DNA of 64,000 nt from Achromobacter sp. HZ34 (GTDB taxonomy: Bacteria > Pseudomonadota > Gammaproteobacteria > Burkholderiales > Burkholderiaceae_B): positions 806,001-870,000 of the forward strand of contig NZ_NJIX01000003.1 of NCBI RefSeq assembly GCF_002209485.1. The letters run 5' to 3'. The notes below the pieces were generated by a model. That model had not been told where the DNA came from, searched no databases, and saw only the letters and a program-made list of their open reading frames with translations. This document shows, piece after piece, positions 44,960-53,752 of this stretch; within the stretch, counting starts at the first letter, position 1, and each line of letters begins with the position of its first letter. A program made the translations under genes and the position numbers.

Positions 44960-46978
44960 TCACTTTAGCGGCACTAAATACTGTATGGTGTTGGTGTCAT
45001 TGGTTGCCATGACGCCGTAGCTCTTCAAGGTTTCATTGATTCTGGGATCGAAATCCTGTGAGGCGGTGCCACGCCCCAAGAATACGCACGTAGGTCGCAA
45101 CGTCTGGAACTGCTCGACCATGGAATCTCTGTCCCGCTGCAATACCGTCTCAACGTTGCCGGGTCCAGATAACGGAGATACTAAGCGAGCCTCGGTATAA
45201 TACGTACCCTGCCGAATTGCAAGAATCTCGCAGGCCTGTCCGGGCTTTGAATGGGCCCGAATAAAGTCGATTTCGCTTTGCACCTGCGGACTCATTGGAA
45301 TCTTCCTGGTGACGTAGAGATCATGAACAGAATTCACAAATTTCGGAATTTTCCATATAAAAGGCACCGCGCAGAAAATCGAGAGACCCAGCGCCACGGC
45401 CGGTAGTAATAAAGCACTGCGATCGGCCCTTCTCGCTCGAACCAATCTCAGGACGCGATCGGCGAGCATGGCGCCGACTATTACAGCTGGCCAGCACACT
45501 GTGATGATATTTAGTATATGCGAGCGTCCTTGGAAATAGACAAATAAGCCCAGGCCCAAAAGGCTCAAGTAGATAATGTCGTCCAAGGTGGTTGATCGTC
45601 TGCCTCTGACAAGTCCAGTAAAAGAGACGCACAAACCCATTAGATATACCGCTATTACCGTCATCCACGCGCTAGGATAAGTCGGCATCGGCAGCATCAT
45701 AAAACCCAGCTTATAGAATGTAAGTTGGTATTCAAATAGCCAATTCCAATGTAACGGCCCAGCCGCTTTCAGTGACAGGTAAAAAAGGAAAGCAGCAATG
45801 AGTACCGCTACGATCACGCAGTGCAAGGCTAACGACATCCAAAGCTTGCGCCGTACAGCCCGCAGATCGCCGGGGGCAAGATAAGTACCTGCCAGTTTGA
45901 AAATCAGAAATGCACTAAAGGCAATGACGACCATGGCACCTGAATCGGCATTCCAAAGAACTGCAACGGCACTGATAATGGAAACCCATGCCCCAGAAGC
46001 GAGGGTCTCCGATTTGCTATACCGGTGAAACGCAGCGACAGAGACTGCGGGCCAAAAGAAACGGATAGGCCAGTATTGATAGTAACGTTCGACCAATCCG
46101 AGCACGAATAGCACCGTCTCGAACGTCACCATGACGAGCGCCAAGGATGTAAAGATAAGCAATGCACGGTCCCTGACATTGCGTTCCAATACACGCCATA
46201 CGCACAATAGAGATACCAGCTGAAGAATCGCGCACACCGATGTGAACGATCGGGTCGTGAGGCGAACGAGTTTAAAAATGGGGGCAAGAATTTCCGGCGC
46301 CAGGCCGTACTGCGAAGGCAAATCGTAGAGAAGGGTTTTTCCCATAACGACTTGACTGACGGTATAAATCACGGCGTCAAAGTGCAGGTCCCATGATGTG
46401 TCGTAGAAGACCGAATGCGAACCGACGACGCGCCAAGCCGCCATCTGAAGAATAGCCGCCGTAATAAAAACTATAAATGCAGATCGATCGAAGGCGTGCG
46501 TAGTCGGTCTCGTCGACTCGCGCTGGAGGTATAGATAATAACCAAACGCTCCAATGAAGCAGGCCGCAAGAAGTACTGGTGACCACTGCTGGACATGCTT
46601 CTCATCCAGCAACCACCAGCTGAATTCGAAGCCAATCATTGGCCCGATGAAAAGCACGGCGGCGCTTACATAGATCAACCAAGGATTTGGTCTCGGCAAT
46701 TCCTTACCCACGGTGCGGTGACCAAGAAATAGATATGCAACATACAAACAAAGCAGAGGCACGCCACCTAACAGCGCGGTAAATATGAAACGTTCGTCCG
46801 GCTCTGGAAACACCTGTCTTCGATACGGCGCGATAAGAAGGTCTGAATATCGCGCTGGCATCGTGAAGGTAGCGTGATAGAAAAATCCCAGCCCGTAAGC
46901 ACCGAGTATGCAAACAACTACCGCGCAGATGAACAGCGTCGTGATATTGATATTGTCATTCTTGATATTTAGTCTCAT
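44960..46978 (-). CDS. Large integral membrane protein, probable GT-C glycosyltransferase
   Basis: A 672-residue protein with about 14 hydrophobic segments. The first large loop contains SHSVFYDTSWDLHFDAVIY, with acidic residues where GT-C enzymes bind their metal, followed by SQYGLAPEILAPIFKL. The C-terminal 110 residues are soluble. No family was recognised; a role in moving sugar from undecaprenyl carrier to LPS is suggested. ATG 46978 is preferred over an adjoining GTG. This gene stands alone on the minus strand and has notably low GC. Confidence 0.75.
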   Translation of the reverse strand: MRLNIKNDNINITTLFICAVVVCILGAYGLGFFYHATFTMPARYSDLLIAPYRRQVFPEPDERFIFTALLGGVPLLCLYVAYLFLGHRTVGKELPRPNPWLIYVSAAVLFIGPMIGFEFSWWLLDEKHVQQWSPVLLAACFIGAFGYYLYLQRESTRPTTHAFDRSAFIVFITAAILQMAAWRVVGSHSVFYDTSWDLHFDAVIYTVSQVVMGKTLLYDLPSQYGLAPEILAPIFKLVRLTTRSFTSVCAILQLVSLLCVWRVLERNVRDRALLIFTSLALVMVTFETVLFVLGLVERYYQYWPIRFFWPAVSVAAFHRYSKSETLASGAWVSIISAVAVLWNADSGAMVVIAFSAFLIFKLAGTYLAPGDLRAVRRKLWMSLALHCVIVAVLIAAFLFYLSLKAAGPLHWNWLFEYQLTFYKLGFMMLPMPTYPSAWMTVIAVYLMGLCVSFTGLVRGRRSTTLDDIIYLSLLGLGLFVYFQGRSHILNIITVCWPAVIVGAMLADRVLRLVRARRADRSALLLPAVALGLSIFCAVPFIWKIPKFVNSVHDLYVTRKIPMSPQVQSEIDFIRAHSKPGQACEILAIRQGTYYTEARLVSPLSGPGNVETVLQRDRDSMVEQFQTLRPTCVFLGRGTASQDFDPRINETLKSYGVMATNDTNTIQYLVPLK

Positions 46979-47297
46979 CACTCGATACTCGGGACAATCG
47001 CGAGCCCAAAGTGTATATTATTTTTTACAATATTATAATATCTCCGCACTCTATGGAAGTCTCTACGCCAGTATTGCGTCAATACAGGCGAAGTGAACTT
47101 CGGACGACATTTTCGTCGCGATCCCGGTGAATGAACACGGAAGCTGAGCATGGATGAGCCGTTGTTTGCACGGCGCGACGTTAACGGATATTCCGCTCAA
47201 CCAACTTGTCTAAAAGATTCTCGACCATGGCCTGCGACGTCAGGAAATCTATGATTTGCTGTCCGAGCGTACAGTCGTTCCAGCGATTCGATCTGCA
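46979..47297. other. AT-rich region between waaA and the large membrane-protein gene
   Basis: 319 bases. The part close to 46979-47045 is very AT-rich and should contain the leftward promoter of the membrane-protein gene; several TATAAT-like hexamers are present, too many to choose. From 47181 to 47297 the waaA reading frame continues for 38 codons after its stop (ending NLLDKLVERNIR), possibly the tail of a lost gene. Confidence 0.4.
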
Positions 47298-48614
47298 TCA
47301 GTAATCAGGTGTCCGGCATTCCTGCATCCAGGGCGCCAATGCTTCGATTATGCGGGCCGTTGCCCCTGCATGGCTTGAGGCCATGGTAAGCGCCCTGCCG
47401 CGCATTTGATGACGTGCATCTTCGTCACTCAGGAGCGCACTGGCGAGGCTCAATGCCGAGGCGGCATTGCTTACCTGCAGCGCCGCGCCCGCCTCAATGG
47501 CGTCCCGGGTCGCTTGTGCAAAGTTATGCATATGCGGCCCCACGATCACCGCGGTGCCTGCGGCGCAGGCCTCGATCAAGTTCTGCCCGCCAAGCGGGGC
47601 GAATCCTCCTCCGATGATGGCCACGTCTGCCGCCGCATAATAGAAAGCCATCTCTCCCAGGGTATCGCCCAAGAGAACGCGAATCCCGCTGGAAGGAACA
47701 TCGTCCCTCGTCTGGCTGCGCCTCACATAAGGAAGATCGTGCTCGGACAAAATGGAGGCGACCGCATCGAAGCGCTGAGGGTGGCGAGGAATCAATAAAT
47801 ACAAAGGTTCGGCCGAACGCAGCCCAATATTTTCGGCCGTGGGTGATGCGATCAAGGCGGCAAATGGTCCATCTTCACCCTCTCGGGTGCTGGCGATGGC
47901 AACGACCGGACGACCTAGCGCTTCCCGCCACTTTCGACCCGCCTCAATCTGGGCAGAAGGCAGTTTCACGTCAAACTTCATATTCCCGACCACCTGCACG
48001 TCTTTGACCCCGGCCTCTATGAGATGCGCGGCGTCTTCCGGTGTCTGCGCCAAGGTCAATGTCAACGCGTTATACGCTGGCTGCAATGCCCCTCGCAGCC
48101 ACCGCGTCTTTCGCAGGGATAACGCGGACAGGCGTGCACTGGCCAATATCATCGGCACATTCGCCTGGTGTGCCTGATGCAGCAAATTAGGCCAAACCTC
48201 GCGCTCCACCAACACGCCGACGCGTGGTCGGTACAGGCGGAAGAATCGTCGCGTGGAACCAGGGAAGTCATAAGGTAGCCACGTCTGGCGCAACTGGCCC
48301 GTGGCGAGCGCCGTGCCGAACAGACGCTCGCCTTCGGCGCGGCCAGTGGGTGTCGTATGGGTCAGCAACAAGGCCTCGCCGGCATCCAACAAGGCTTGAA
48401 TAAGAGGCTGCGCCGCGCGCGTCTCGCCCAAGCTCACGGCGTGTATCCATATGCGTGAGTCAGCTGCTATCGCATCGGGGTGCTGCGAAAAACCAAACCG
48501 AGGTCTGGAAAAAATCCCCCAACGGCCGCCGCTTTTGCGGGCGCGCAAAGCCATCCACAGCCATAGTAGCGGTGCCAGCAATCTCAATATCAACGTATAG
48601 AGGGTCCTGGTCAC
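47298..48614 (-). CDS. waaA: 3-deoxy-D-manno-octulosonic acid transferase WaaA (KdtA)
   Basis: Adds Kdo to lipid A. About 438 residues. An N-terminal membrane anchor (about 5-22) is followed by IWIHAVSLGETRAAQPLI, the acceptor-side motif, and VGVLVEREVWPNLL, which in most homologues reads ETE(L/I)WPN, so one residue differs. The donor site is IGGGFAPLGGQNLIEAC. Bordetella WaaA is known as monofunctional. GTG 48614 or TTG 48638 could start it; neither has a clear ribosome site. Last gene of the large minus-strand LPS operon. Confidence 0.94.
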   Translation of the reverse strand: MTRTLYTLILRLLAPLLWLWMALRARKSGGRWGIFSRPRFGFSQHPDAIAADSRIWIHAVSLGETRAAQPLIQALLDAGEALLLTHTTPTGRAEGERLFGTALATGQLRQTWLPYDFPGSTRRFFRLYRPRVGVLVEREVWPNLLHQAHQANVPMILASARLSALSLRKTRWLRGALQPAYNALTLTLAQTPEDAAHLIEAGVKDVQVVGNMKFDVKLPSAQIEAGRKWREALGRPVVAIASTREGEDGPFAALIASPTAENIGLRSAEPLYLLIPRHPQRFDAVASILSEHDLPYVRRSQTRDDVPSSGIRVLLGDTLGEMAFYYAAADVAIIGGGFAPLGGQNLIEACAAGTAVIVGPHMHNFAQATRDAIEAGAALQVSNAASALSLASALLSDEDARHQMRGRALTMASSHAGATARIIEALAPWMQECRTPDY

Positions 48615-48685
48615 ATGCGCCCCGTTCGCGTCCGGCAAAGGGTAGTAGGAATTAGGAAAGAGCGGTGCCGTCGCGCCACCTTTGC

Positions 48686-49663
48686 TCAGGTTCGAGCAGC
48701 CAAGGCCTGATCGATCGCGGCGAGAACAACCTCGCGCGAAGGGGCCGCGCCACGATCACCCAGACTCGCGGTGTACGAGTCTCCGATCAAGGGCGTACGA
48801 ACAGGAGTCGAAGCGCGATATATGCCTATCGTTGGACGGCCCAACGCAGCGGAGAGGTGTGTCAGGCCGCTATCCAGGCCCACCATCAAGCGCGCTCCTG
48901 CCAACAGTCCGGCGATGGATGTCAGATCCAAGCGCGGTACTACCTCCGCCATGTCGACGCCGGCAACGAGCATCCGGGCCCGCTTAGCTTCTTCGTCGTT
49001 ACCCGCCAATAAGCGCAAACGGCAGCCAGCTTGCGTCAACCGATCGAATACTGCGCGCCAATCATCCTCCGGCCACAATTTGTCGGGGCGGCTCGCGCTA
49101 GGCATGATCACCGCATAGTCGGACGGCAAGCCAGTTGTGCTGGTCCGCGCTTGCCGCGCGAAATGTTGGAGGCCGAAGTCTGGAACGCCTGAGGGGGTGT
49201 AGCCGAAGGTCAGGCCGGCCAGGGCACGTTGGCGTATCACCGCTGGCTGCCAGAACTCCACCTTATGACGCACATCGTAGAACAAGGAGGCAAGCGGTTC
49301 GCGCGCGGACTTCCAGTCAAGACCATGTTTGACCCCACGCGTCTGGCGGACCAGCCACGCCGATTTCATTAGCGCTTGCATGTCCAACACGACGTCATAG
49401 CGTACTGATCGCAAACGCTCTTTCAAGGCGCGCCGCTCAGCTCGCACATCTGGCGACCACCATGCTTTGCGCCACCGTCGATGTGCGACCTTGATCACGC
49501 CCTGGACCGCGGGATGCCATTGCGGAATTTCAGCGAATGACTCTTCCGCCACCCATTCGATTTGTGCATCCGGCACATGGCGAGCAATGTCCGACATCGC
49601 TGGCAGCATGTGCACCAAGTCTCCCAGAGACGAGGTGCGAACAATGAGGATACGAGTAGCCAT
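48686..49663 (-). CDS. waaC: Lipopolysaccharide heptosyltransferase I WaaC
   Basis: Adds the first heptose to Kdo. Family 9 fold: ILIVRTSSLGDLVHMLPA at the start, VDWVAEE-type IEWVAEESFAEIP, RYDVVLDMQALMKSAWL, and the donor site VGLDSGLTHLSAALGRPTIGIY. The 325-residue length is normal. It follows the GtrB-like gene by three bases. Confidence 0.95.
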   Translation of the reverse strand: MATRILIVRTSSLGDLVHMLPAMSDIARHVPDAQIEWVAEESFAEIPQWHPAVQGVIKVAHRRWRKAWWSPDVRAERRALKERLRSVRYDVVLDMQALMKSAWLVRQTRGVKHGLDWKSAREPLASLFYDVRHKVEFWQPAVIRQRALAGLTFGYTPSGVPDFGLQHFARQARTSTTGLPSDYAVIMPSASRPDKLWPEDDWRAVFDRLTQAGCRLRLLAGNDEEAKRARMLVAGVDMAEVVPRLDLTSIAGLLAGARLMVGLDSGLTHLSAALGRPTIGIYRASTPVRTPLIGDSYTASLGDRGAAPSREVVLAAIDQALAART

Positions 49664-49666
49664 GCC

Positions 49667-50623
49667 TCAGTCGTCGAAGTTCACTCGCTCCATCTCGACC
49701 ACCAGCGGCATGTTGCGCACCTGTGTGTGTATGGATCCGATGTATTCACCCACGAAGCCGATGAAGAAAGCCTGCATACCGCCGAAGAAAAACACACCGA
49801 TAAGGATCGGGGCAAGTCCAATCTGGAAAGAATTCCAGAATACCAGCTTGGCGATTAGAAAGAGCCCCGCTATCAACAGGCTGACCAGCGCCAGGAGGAA
49901 CCCGCCAATGGCCATCAGCCGTAGCGGCACTTTGGAGTGATTGGTGATACCCAGCATGCCGATGTCATACAGGGTGTAGAAATTATTCTTCGTCACGCCG
50001 CGCTGGCGACGCGGCTGACGGAACGGCACGGTGGCAATAGGAAAACCGATTTCGCAAAGCAGGCCGCGGAAATAGGGGTAAGGGTCCTTGATGCTACGCA
50101 GAACCTCGATCACCTTCTTGTCGAACAAGCCCGCACCGGTGGCATTAGGAACCAACTTGACCTCGGAAATGCGCGTGACCAGACGGTAGTACGTCTTGCG
50201 CAACGCAAACATGACCGAGTGTTCATCGCTTTCCGGCTTCACAGCCAGCACCGTCTTGAATCCCTGCTCCCATTTTTCAACAAACTCGGTGATCATTTCC
50301 GGCGGGTCCTGCAGATCGGAAGCAATCAGCACGCAAGCGTCACCGCGCGACTGCAGGATCGCGTGATAGGGAGAACGGATATGGCCGAAGTTGCGCGCGT
50401 TGACGATGATCTTCAAACGCTTGTCGCGGGCGGCAATTTCCTTGAGCTTGGCCACGGTGCCGTCGGTCGAACAATTATCGATGCAGATATGCTCGTAGTC
50501 GTAGGCAGGCAATGCCGCCATGACGGCGGTGATGCGTGCGTAGAGCTCATCGATATTCGCTTCCTCGTTATAGCAAGGGGTAACGATGCTGATGAGCTTT
50601 CGGCTAGTCCCGGTTTCAAGCAT
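49667..50623 (-). CDS. GtrB-like undecaprenyl-phosphate glycosyltransferase
   Basis: A 318-residue GT2 enzyme. ISIVTPCYNEEANIDELYARI, ICIDNCSTDGTV and LIASDLQDPPEMI match the donor- and metal-binding segments of GtrB/ArnC/DPMS-type enzymes; two C-terminal helices (about 228-290) anchor it. Members link a sugar to undecaprenyl phosphate. Its start overlaps the gtrA-like stop by eight bases. In this operon the sugar donor could be the CDP-sugar made by the genes upstream, though known GtrB proteins use UDP-glucose. Confidence 0.9.
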   Translation of the reverse strand: MLETGTSRKLISIVTPCYNEEANIDELYARITAVMAALPAYDYEHICIDNCSTDGTVAKLKEIAARDKRLKIIVNARNFGHIRSPYHAILQSRGDACVLIASDLQDPPEMITEFVEKWEQGFKTVLAVKPESDEHSVMFALRKTYYRLVTRISEVKLVPNATGAGLFDKKVIEVLRSIKDPYPYFRGLLCEIGFPIATVPFRQPRRQRGVTKNNFYTLYDIGMLGITNHSKVPLRLMAIGGFLLALVSLLIAGLFLIAKLVFWNSFQIGLAPILIGVFFFGGMQAFFIGFVGEYIGSIHTQVRNMPLVVEMERVNFDD

Positions 50624-51041
50624 TTTTATAGACCCAATGATTCATTAATATCCAGCTGGTCAGCACGCTGGGGGGGATACACAAAATTTGCGCGACAAAG
50701 GGCCCCAACGGCAGACAGTGAATGAGCGCTTTCAGCAAGGCGGCATTGACCACATAGACGATCGCATAGGCGCAGATGAAGCGGATAAATGTCGCCCACC
50801 CCCCACGGTTGCGAAACACCAGGCGGCCGATGCTGAAATAATTAAAGATGACGCCGCAGATGGTACCAAGCAGCAGGGCCAGCAAAGGCGGCGTATGCAC
50901 CAGGACCAACACTGCGTAGACCAGGTAGCCGAACAGGGTGTTGAGCAATCCGACGCCAAAGAAGCGCGCCAGCTTGGCTCGCCACAGCGCAGACCATCCC
51001 CCTTGAGGGCGAGCGCATTCTCCGCTTTCGGCCGGTGTCAT
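50616..51041 (-). CDS. GtrA-family membrane protein
   Basis: A 141-residue protein with four hydrophobic helices, FFGVGLLNTLFGYLVYAVL and GVIFNYFSIGRLVF being the family signature. GtrA is thought to flip undecaprenyl-linked sugar for O-antigen modification. ATG 51041 overlaps the SDR stop (ATGA). Confidence 0.9.
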   Translation of the reverse strand: MTPAESGECARPQGGWSALWRAKLARFFGVGLLNTLFGYLVYAVLVLVHTPPLLALLLGTICGVIFNYFSIGRLVFRNRGGWATFIRFICAYAIVYVVNAALLKALIHCLPLGPFVAQILCIPPSVLTSWILMNHWVYKNA

Positions 51042-51976
51042 CGCTGGCCTCTGGTGTGGGCGAGAAGCGCGCTGGCCTCGCTGACGATGCCTGTCTGCGA
51101 AGACCAGCGTGGCTGGTAGCCGAAATCAGCTGCGCGCCGGTAGGTCGAATAATAATGTGTCTTGGCGCCGGTGGCATTGACCGTATTGGCCGCCGGCGTG
51201 ACCGTGTAGCGCAAGCCAAATTCTTCCTGCATGACCGCCAGCAACGCAGACTTGTCGATCGGCGCCTGGCTATAGCAGTCCACTGAACAATTGGCCGGGG
51301 CGGCCGTCAGGATCGCATGGACCAACTGGTGGAAGTCTTCCGGCACCAGAAAATCCCGCACGATGTAATCGGACGAAGTCTGCATCTCGCTGCCGTCGCG
51401 GACGGCGCGCAACATATCGGATATGAGGAAACGCCCCTGCAGATCCTGGCTGCGGCTGAAATAGCTGAACACACGCAAATCCACGATCGGCAATGGGGCC
51501 AACGCGCGATGGCGGCACTCCGTAGCCAGCTTGGCCCAGGCATACCAGTCCTGCGCCGCGGGCGCATTGATGGCCGCCGTGGCTTGTGTGCCGGCTACCA
51601 CCGGATTCGTGAAACCACCACCGTAGACAGCGCCGCTGCTAAGGAAGATATAACGACAATCAGGCCGGAGCCGTACGTAGTCCAACGCCAACTGGTCGTA
51701 CTGCAAAGTCGTCTCAAATATCGATGCGCCCAGCGCTTGCGCCTGCGCCGGATTGCCGACCCCGACGAAGTTCAAAACTGCGTCGTAGTCGAGAACTTGG
51801 CCGAACGCAGCAAAGTCGCCAACTGCGTGAGGACGCAACTCCGCTTCGTTCAACCAACGTCGCACCGCATCCGGGCGGCGTGCATATAGCGCCAACTCAC
51901 ACGTTTCATCGGTATCGCAGCAAGCAATGAAATCACGGGCGATCTGGCTGGTCGCGCCAAGGATGGCAAGCTTCAT
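51038..51976 (-). CDS. NAD(P)-dependent sugar epimerase/reductase (extended SDR)
   Basis: A 312-residue Rossmann protein: KLAILGATSQIARDFI binds the dinucleotide, FLSSGAVYGGG and YAWAKLATE provide the Ser/Tyr/Lys catalytic set. It follows the split transketolase directly (ATGA overlap). By position it resembles YerF of yersiniose synthesis, which reduces the keto group of an added two-carbon branch; that role here is inference. A 4- or 5-epimerase is an alternative. Confidence 0.85.
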   Translation of the reverse strand: MKLAILGATSQIARDFIACCDTDETCELALYARRPDAVRRWLNEAELRPHAVGDFAAFGQVLDYDAVLNFVGVGNPAQAQALGASIFETTLQYDQLALDYVRLRPDCRYIFLSSGAVYGGGFTNPVVAGTQATAAINAPAAQDWYAWAKLATECRHRALAPLPIVDLRVFSYFSRSQDLQGRFLISDMLRAVRDGSEMQTSSDYIVRDFLVPEDFHQLVHAILTAAPANCSVDCYSQAPIDKSALLAVMQEEFGLRYTVTPAANTVNATGAKTHYYSTYRRAADFGYQPRWSSQTGIVSEASALLAHTRGQR

Positions 51977-52920
51977 TTCGTCGCAGAGGCCAGATAGCCG
52001 CGTATCCGTTCGGCAACCATGCCGCGCTCAAGGCCGTGCTCCTTGAGCAGGTAGTCATAAGTCCCGCAGTGCGCGGAAAAACGGTCTGGAACCCCGATGC
52101 GCAACACGCGAACGGGAGCTCTTTCACTCGCGATCTCGGTGATGAGCGAGCCCAAGCCGCCATGCACCGAATGCTCTTCGAGCGTAACCACGACGTCGCT
52201 TTGCGCGCAGATAGCCGCCACCTGATCCTCATCGATCGGCTTGATGAAGGGCACGCTCCAGACCGGCGCTCCTGGATATTCTTCGCGCGCGATATCCACC
52301 GCGGTGCGAACCATCGATCCAGTGGCGATGAAAGAAACGCGCTGACGGTCGACCGCCCCAGGAATCACAGGCAATAACCGGCCGATCTGCCCTGAATCAG
52401 TACCAGTTAAAGCGCCAGGCCCAGCATGCACATCCCCGCGGTCGGATTTACCCATGCGCAAATAGACCGAACCACGCGTCTGGTAGGCGAGCTCCATGCA
52501 CGCCGATACCTCATGGCGATCCGCAGGCGAATACACAGCGAGGTCGGGAATCGCTCGGGTGCAGGCGATATCTTCAGTCGATTGATGGCTGGTACCCAGG
52601 TGGCTGTAGACGAAGCCTGCCCCGTCGCCTATGAATATGACGGGCAACTGGTCGTGGGCGACGTCCAGCTTGATCTGCTCGACCACTCGCACTGGAATGA
52701 AAGCGCTGAGACCGTAAACAAAGGGCCGGAAACCAGCTCGCGCCAGGCCCGCGGCCATGCCGACCATGTTCTGTTCGGCAATGCCGGCATTGATGTATTG
52801 GTCGGGACATTCCTTCCGGAATGCATCGAACAGGGCGTAGCCGTGATCGCCAGTCAAGAGCAGGACATTGGAATCTTCACGGGCCAGACGCACCAACGTA
52901 TCTGAAAAGGCGGCTCTCAT
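51973..52920 (-). CDS. Transketolase-like protein, C-terminal subunit
   Basis: A 315-residue protein matching the pyrimidine-binding and C-terminal domains of transketolase. The catalytic glutamate is E49 in YINAGIAEQNMVGMAAGLA. GAGFVYSHLGTSHQSTEDIA resembles the substrate loop. Together with the next protein it forms a two-subunit ThDP enzyme. Placed among CDP-sugar genes rather than pentose-phosphate genes, it likely acts on a nucleotide sugar. Overlaps both neighbours (ATGA). Confidence 0.9.
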   Translation of the reverse strand: MRAAFSDTLVRLAREDSNVLLLTGDHGYALFDAFRKECPDQYINAGIAEQNMVGMAAGLARAGFRPFVYGLSAFIPVRVVEQIKLDVAHDQLPVIFIGDGAGFVYSHLGTSHQSTEDIACTRAIPDLAVYSPADRHEVSACMELAYQTRGSVYLRMGKSDRGDVHAGPGALTGTDSGQIGRLLPVIPGAVDRQRVSFIATGSMVRTAVDIAREEYPGAPVWSVPFIKPIDEDQVAAICAQSDVVVTLEEHSVHGGLGSLITEIASERAPVRVLRIGVPDRFSAHCGTYDYLLKEHGLERGMVAERIRGYLASATK

Positions 52921-53741
52921 CGGGCGGCTCCCACGGCCTCGATGGCCTGGGCATAGGTGTCGGCATTCAAACGCGTGTAATGCCAGATATTGTTGTGTTC
53001 CATGAACGACACGCCTTTACCTTTCACCGTACGTGCGATCAATGCCTTGGGCGCGCGCGAGGGGCTTTCCCAAAGCTTGCGGACCGCTGCATCGACGGCG
53101 TTTTCGTCGTGTCCGTCGACCGTCATGGATTCGAATCCGAAACTGGCAAATTTCGCCTCGATCGCGCCCAGATCCAGCACCTCATTGGTCTTGCCCATGG
53201 CCTGGAAGCCGTTCTCATCGACGATCGTCATGAAATTGCTCAGCTTGTGATGCCCAGCGAACAAGGCACCTTCCCAGATCGGTCCTTCATTGATTTCCCC
53301 GTCGCCGACCAATACATAGGTTTTCTGGTCGGTTTTGCGCAATTTGGCGCCCATTGCCATTCCAACGCCCACGGAAAACCCATGGCCGAGCGATCCTGAC
53401 GTCACCTCCAATCCAGGCACACGCGAATCCGACAAGCCCTTCAGGTCGCTGCCGTCTGAGAAATAACCGCTGATCGCCGCGTCGTCCAGCCAGCCCATTT
53501 CGCGCATGCAGGCGTATTGCGCCATCACGCCATGGCCCTTGCTCAGCACCAGGTAATCGCGGTCCGCAGCATCCGGATCATTGCCCGGATAGCGCAGATG
53601 ATTGCGGTACAGCACCGCCAACAACTCGATGATGGAGAAGGCGCACCCGATGTGCACGGTGGCCCCGGCATATGCCATGTCCAGCACCGTACGGCGCAGG
53701 GTTGCAGGGTCGAATCTGGAGGATGACGACGGACGGGTCAT
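52917..53741 (-). CDS. Transketolase-like protein, N-terminal subunit
   Basis: A 274-residue protein holding the diphosphate-binding half of the enzyme. The ThDP motif begins with GDGEINEG (146-153) and ends with N177 in VDENGFQ. SKGHGVMAQYACM and GLEVTSGSLGHGFSVGVGMA are standard transketolase segments; His 70 and His 120 would contact the cofactor or substrate. Starts 11 bases after the rfbH stop. Confidence 0.92.
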   Translation of the reverse strand: MTRPSSSSRFDPATLRRTVLDMAYAGATVHIGCAFSIIELLAVLYRNHLRYPGNDPDAADRDYLVLSKGHGVMAQYACMREMGWLDDAAISGYFSDGSDLKGLSDSRVPGLEVTSGSLGHGFSVGVGMAMGAKLRKTDQKTYVLVGDGEINEGPIWEGALFAGHHKLSNFMTIVDENGFQAMGKTNEVLDLGAIEAKFASFGFESMTVDGHDENAVDAAVRKLWESPSRAPKALIARTVKGKGVSFMEHNNIWHYTRLNADTYAQAIEAVGAAR

Positions 53742-53752
53742 GGATGGATCGC

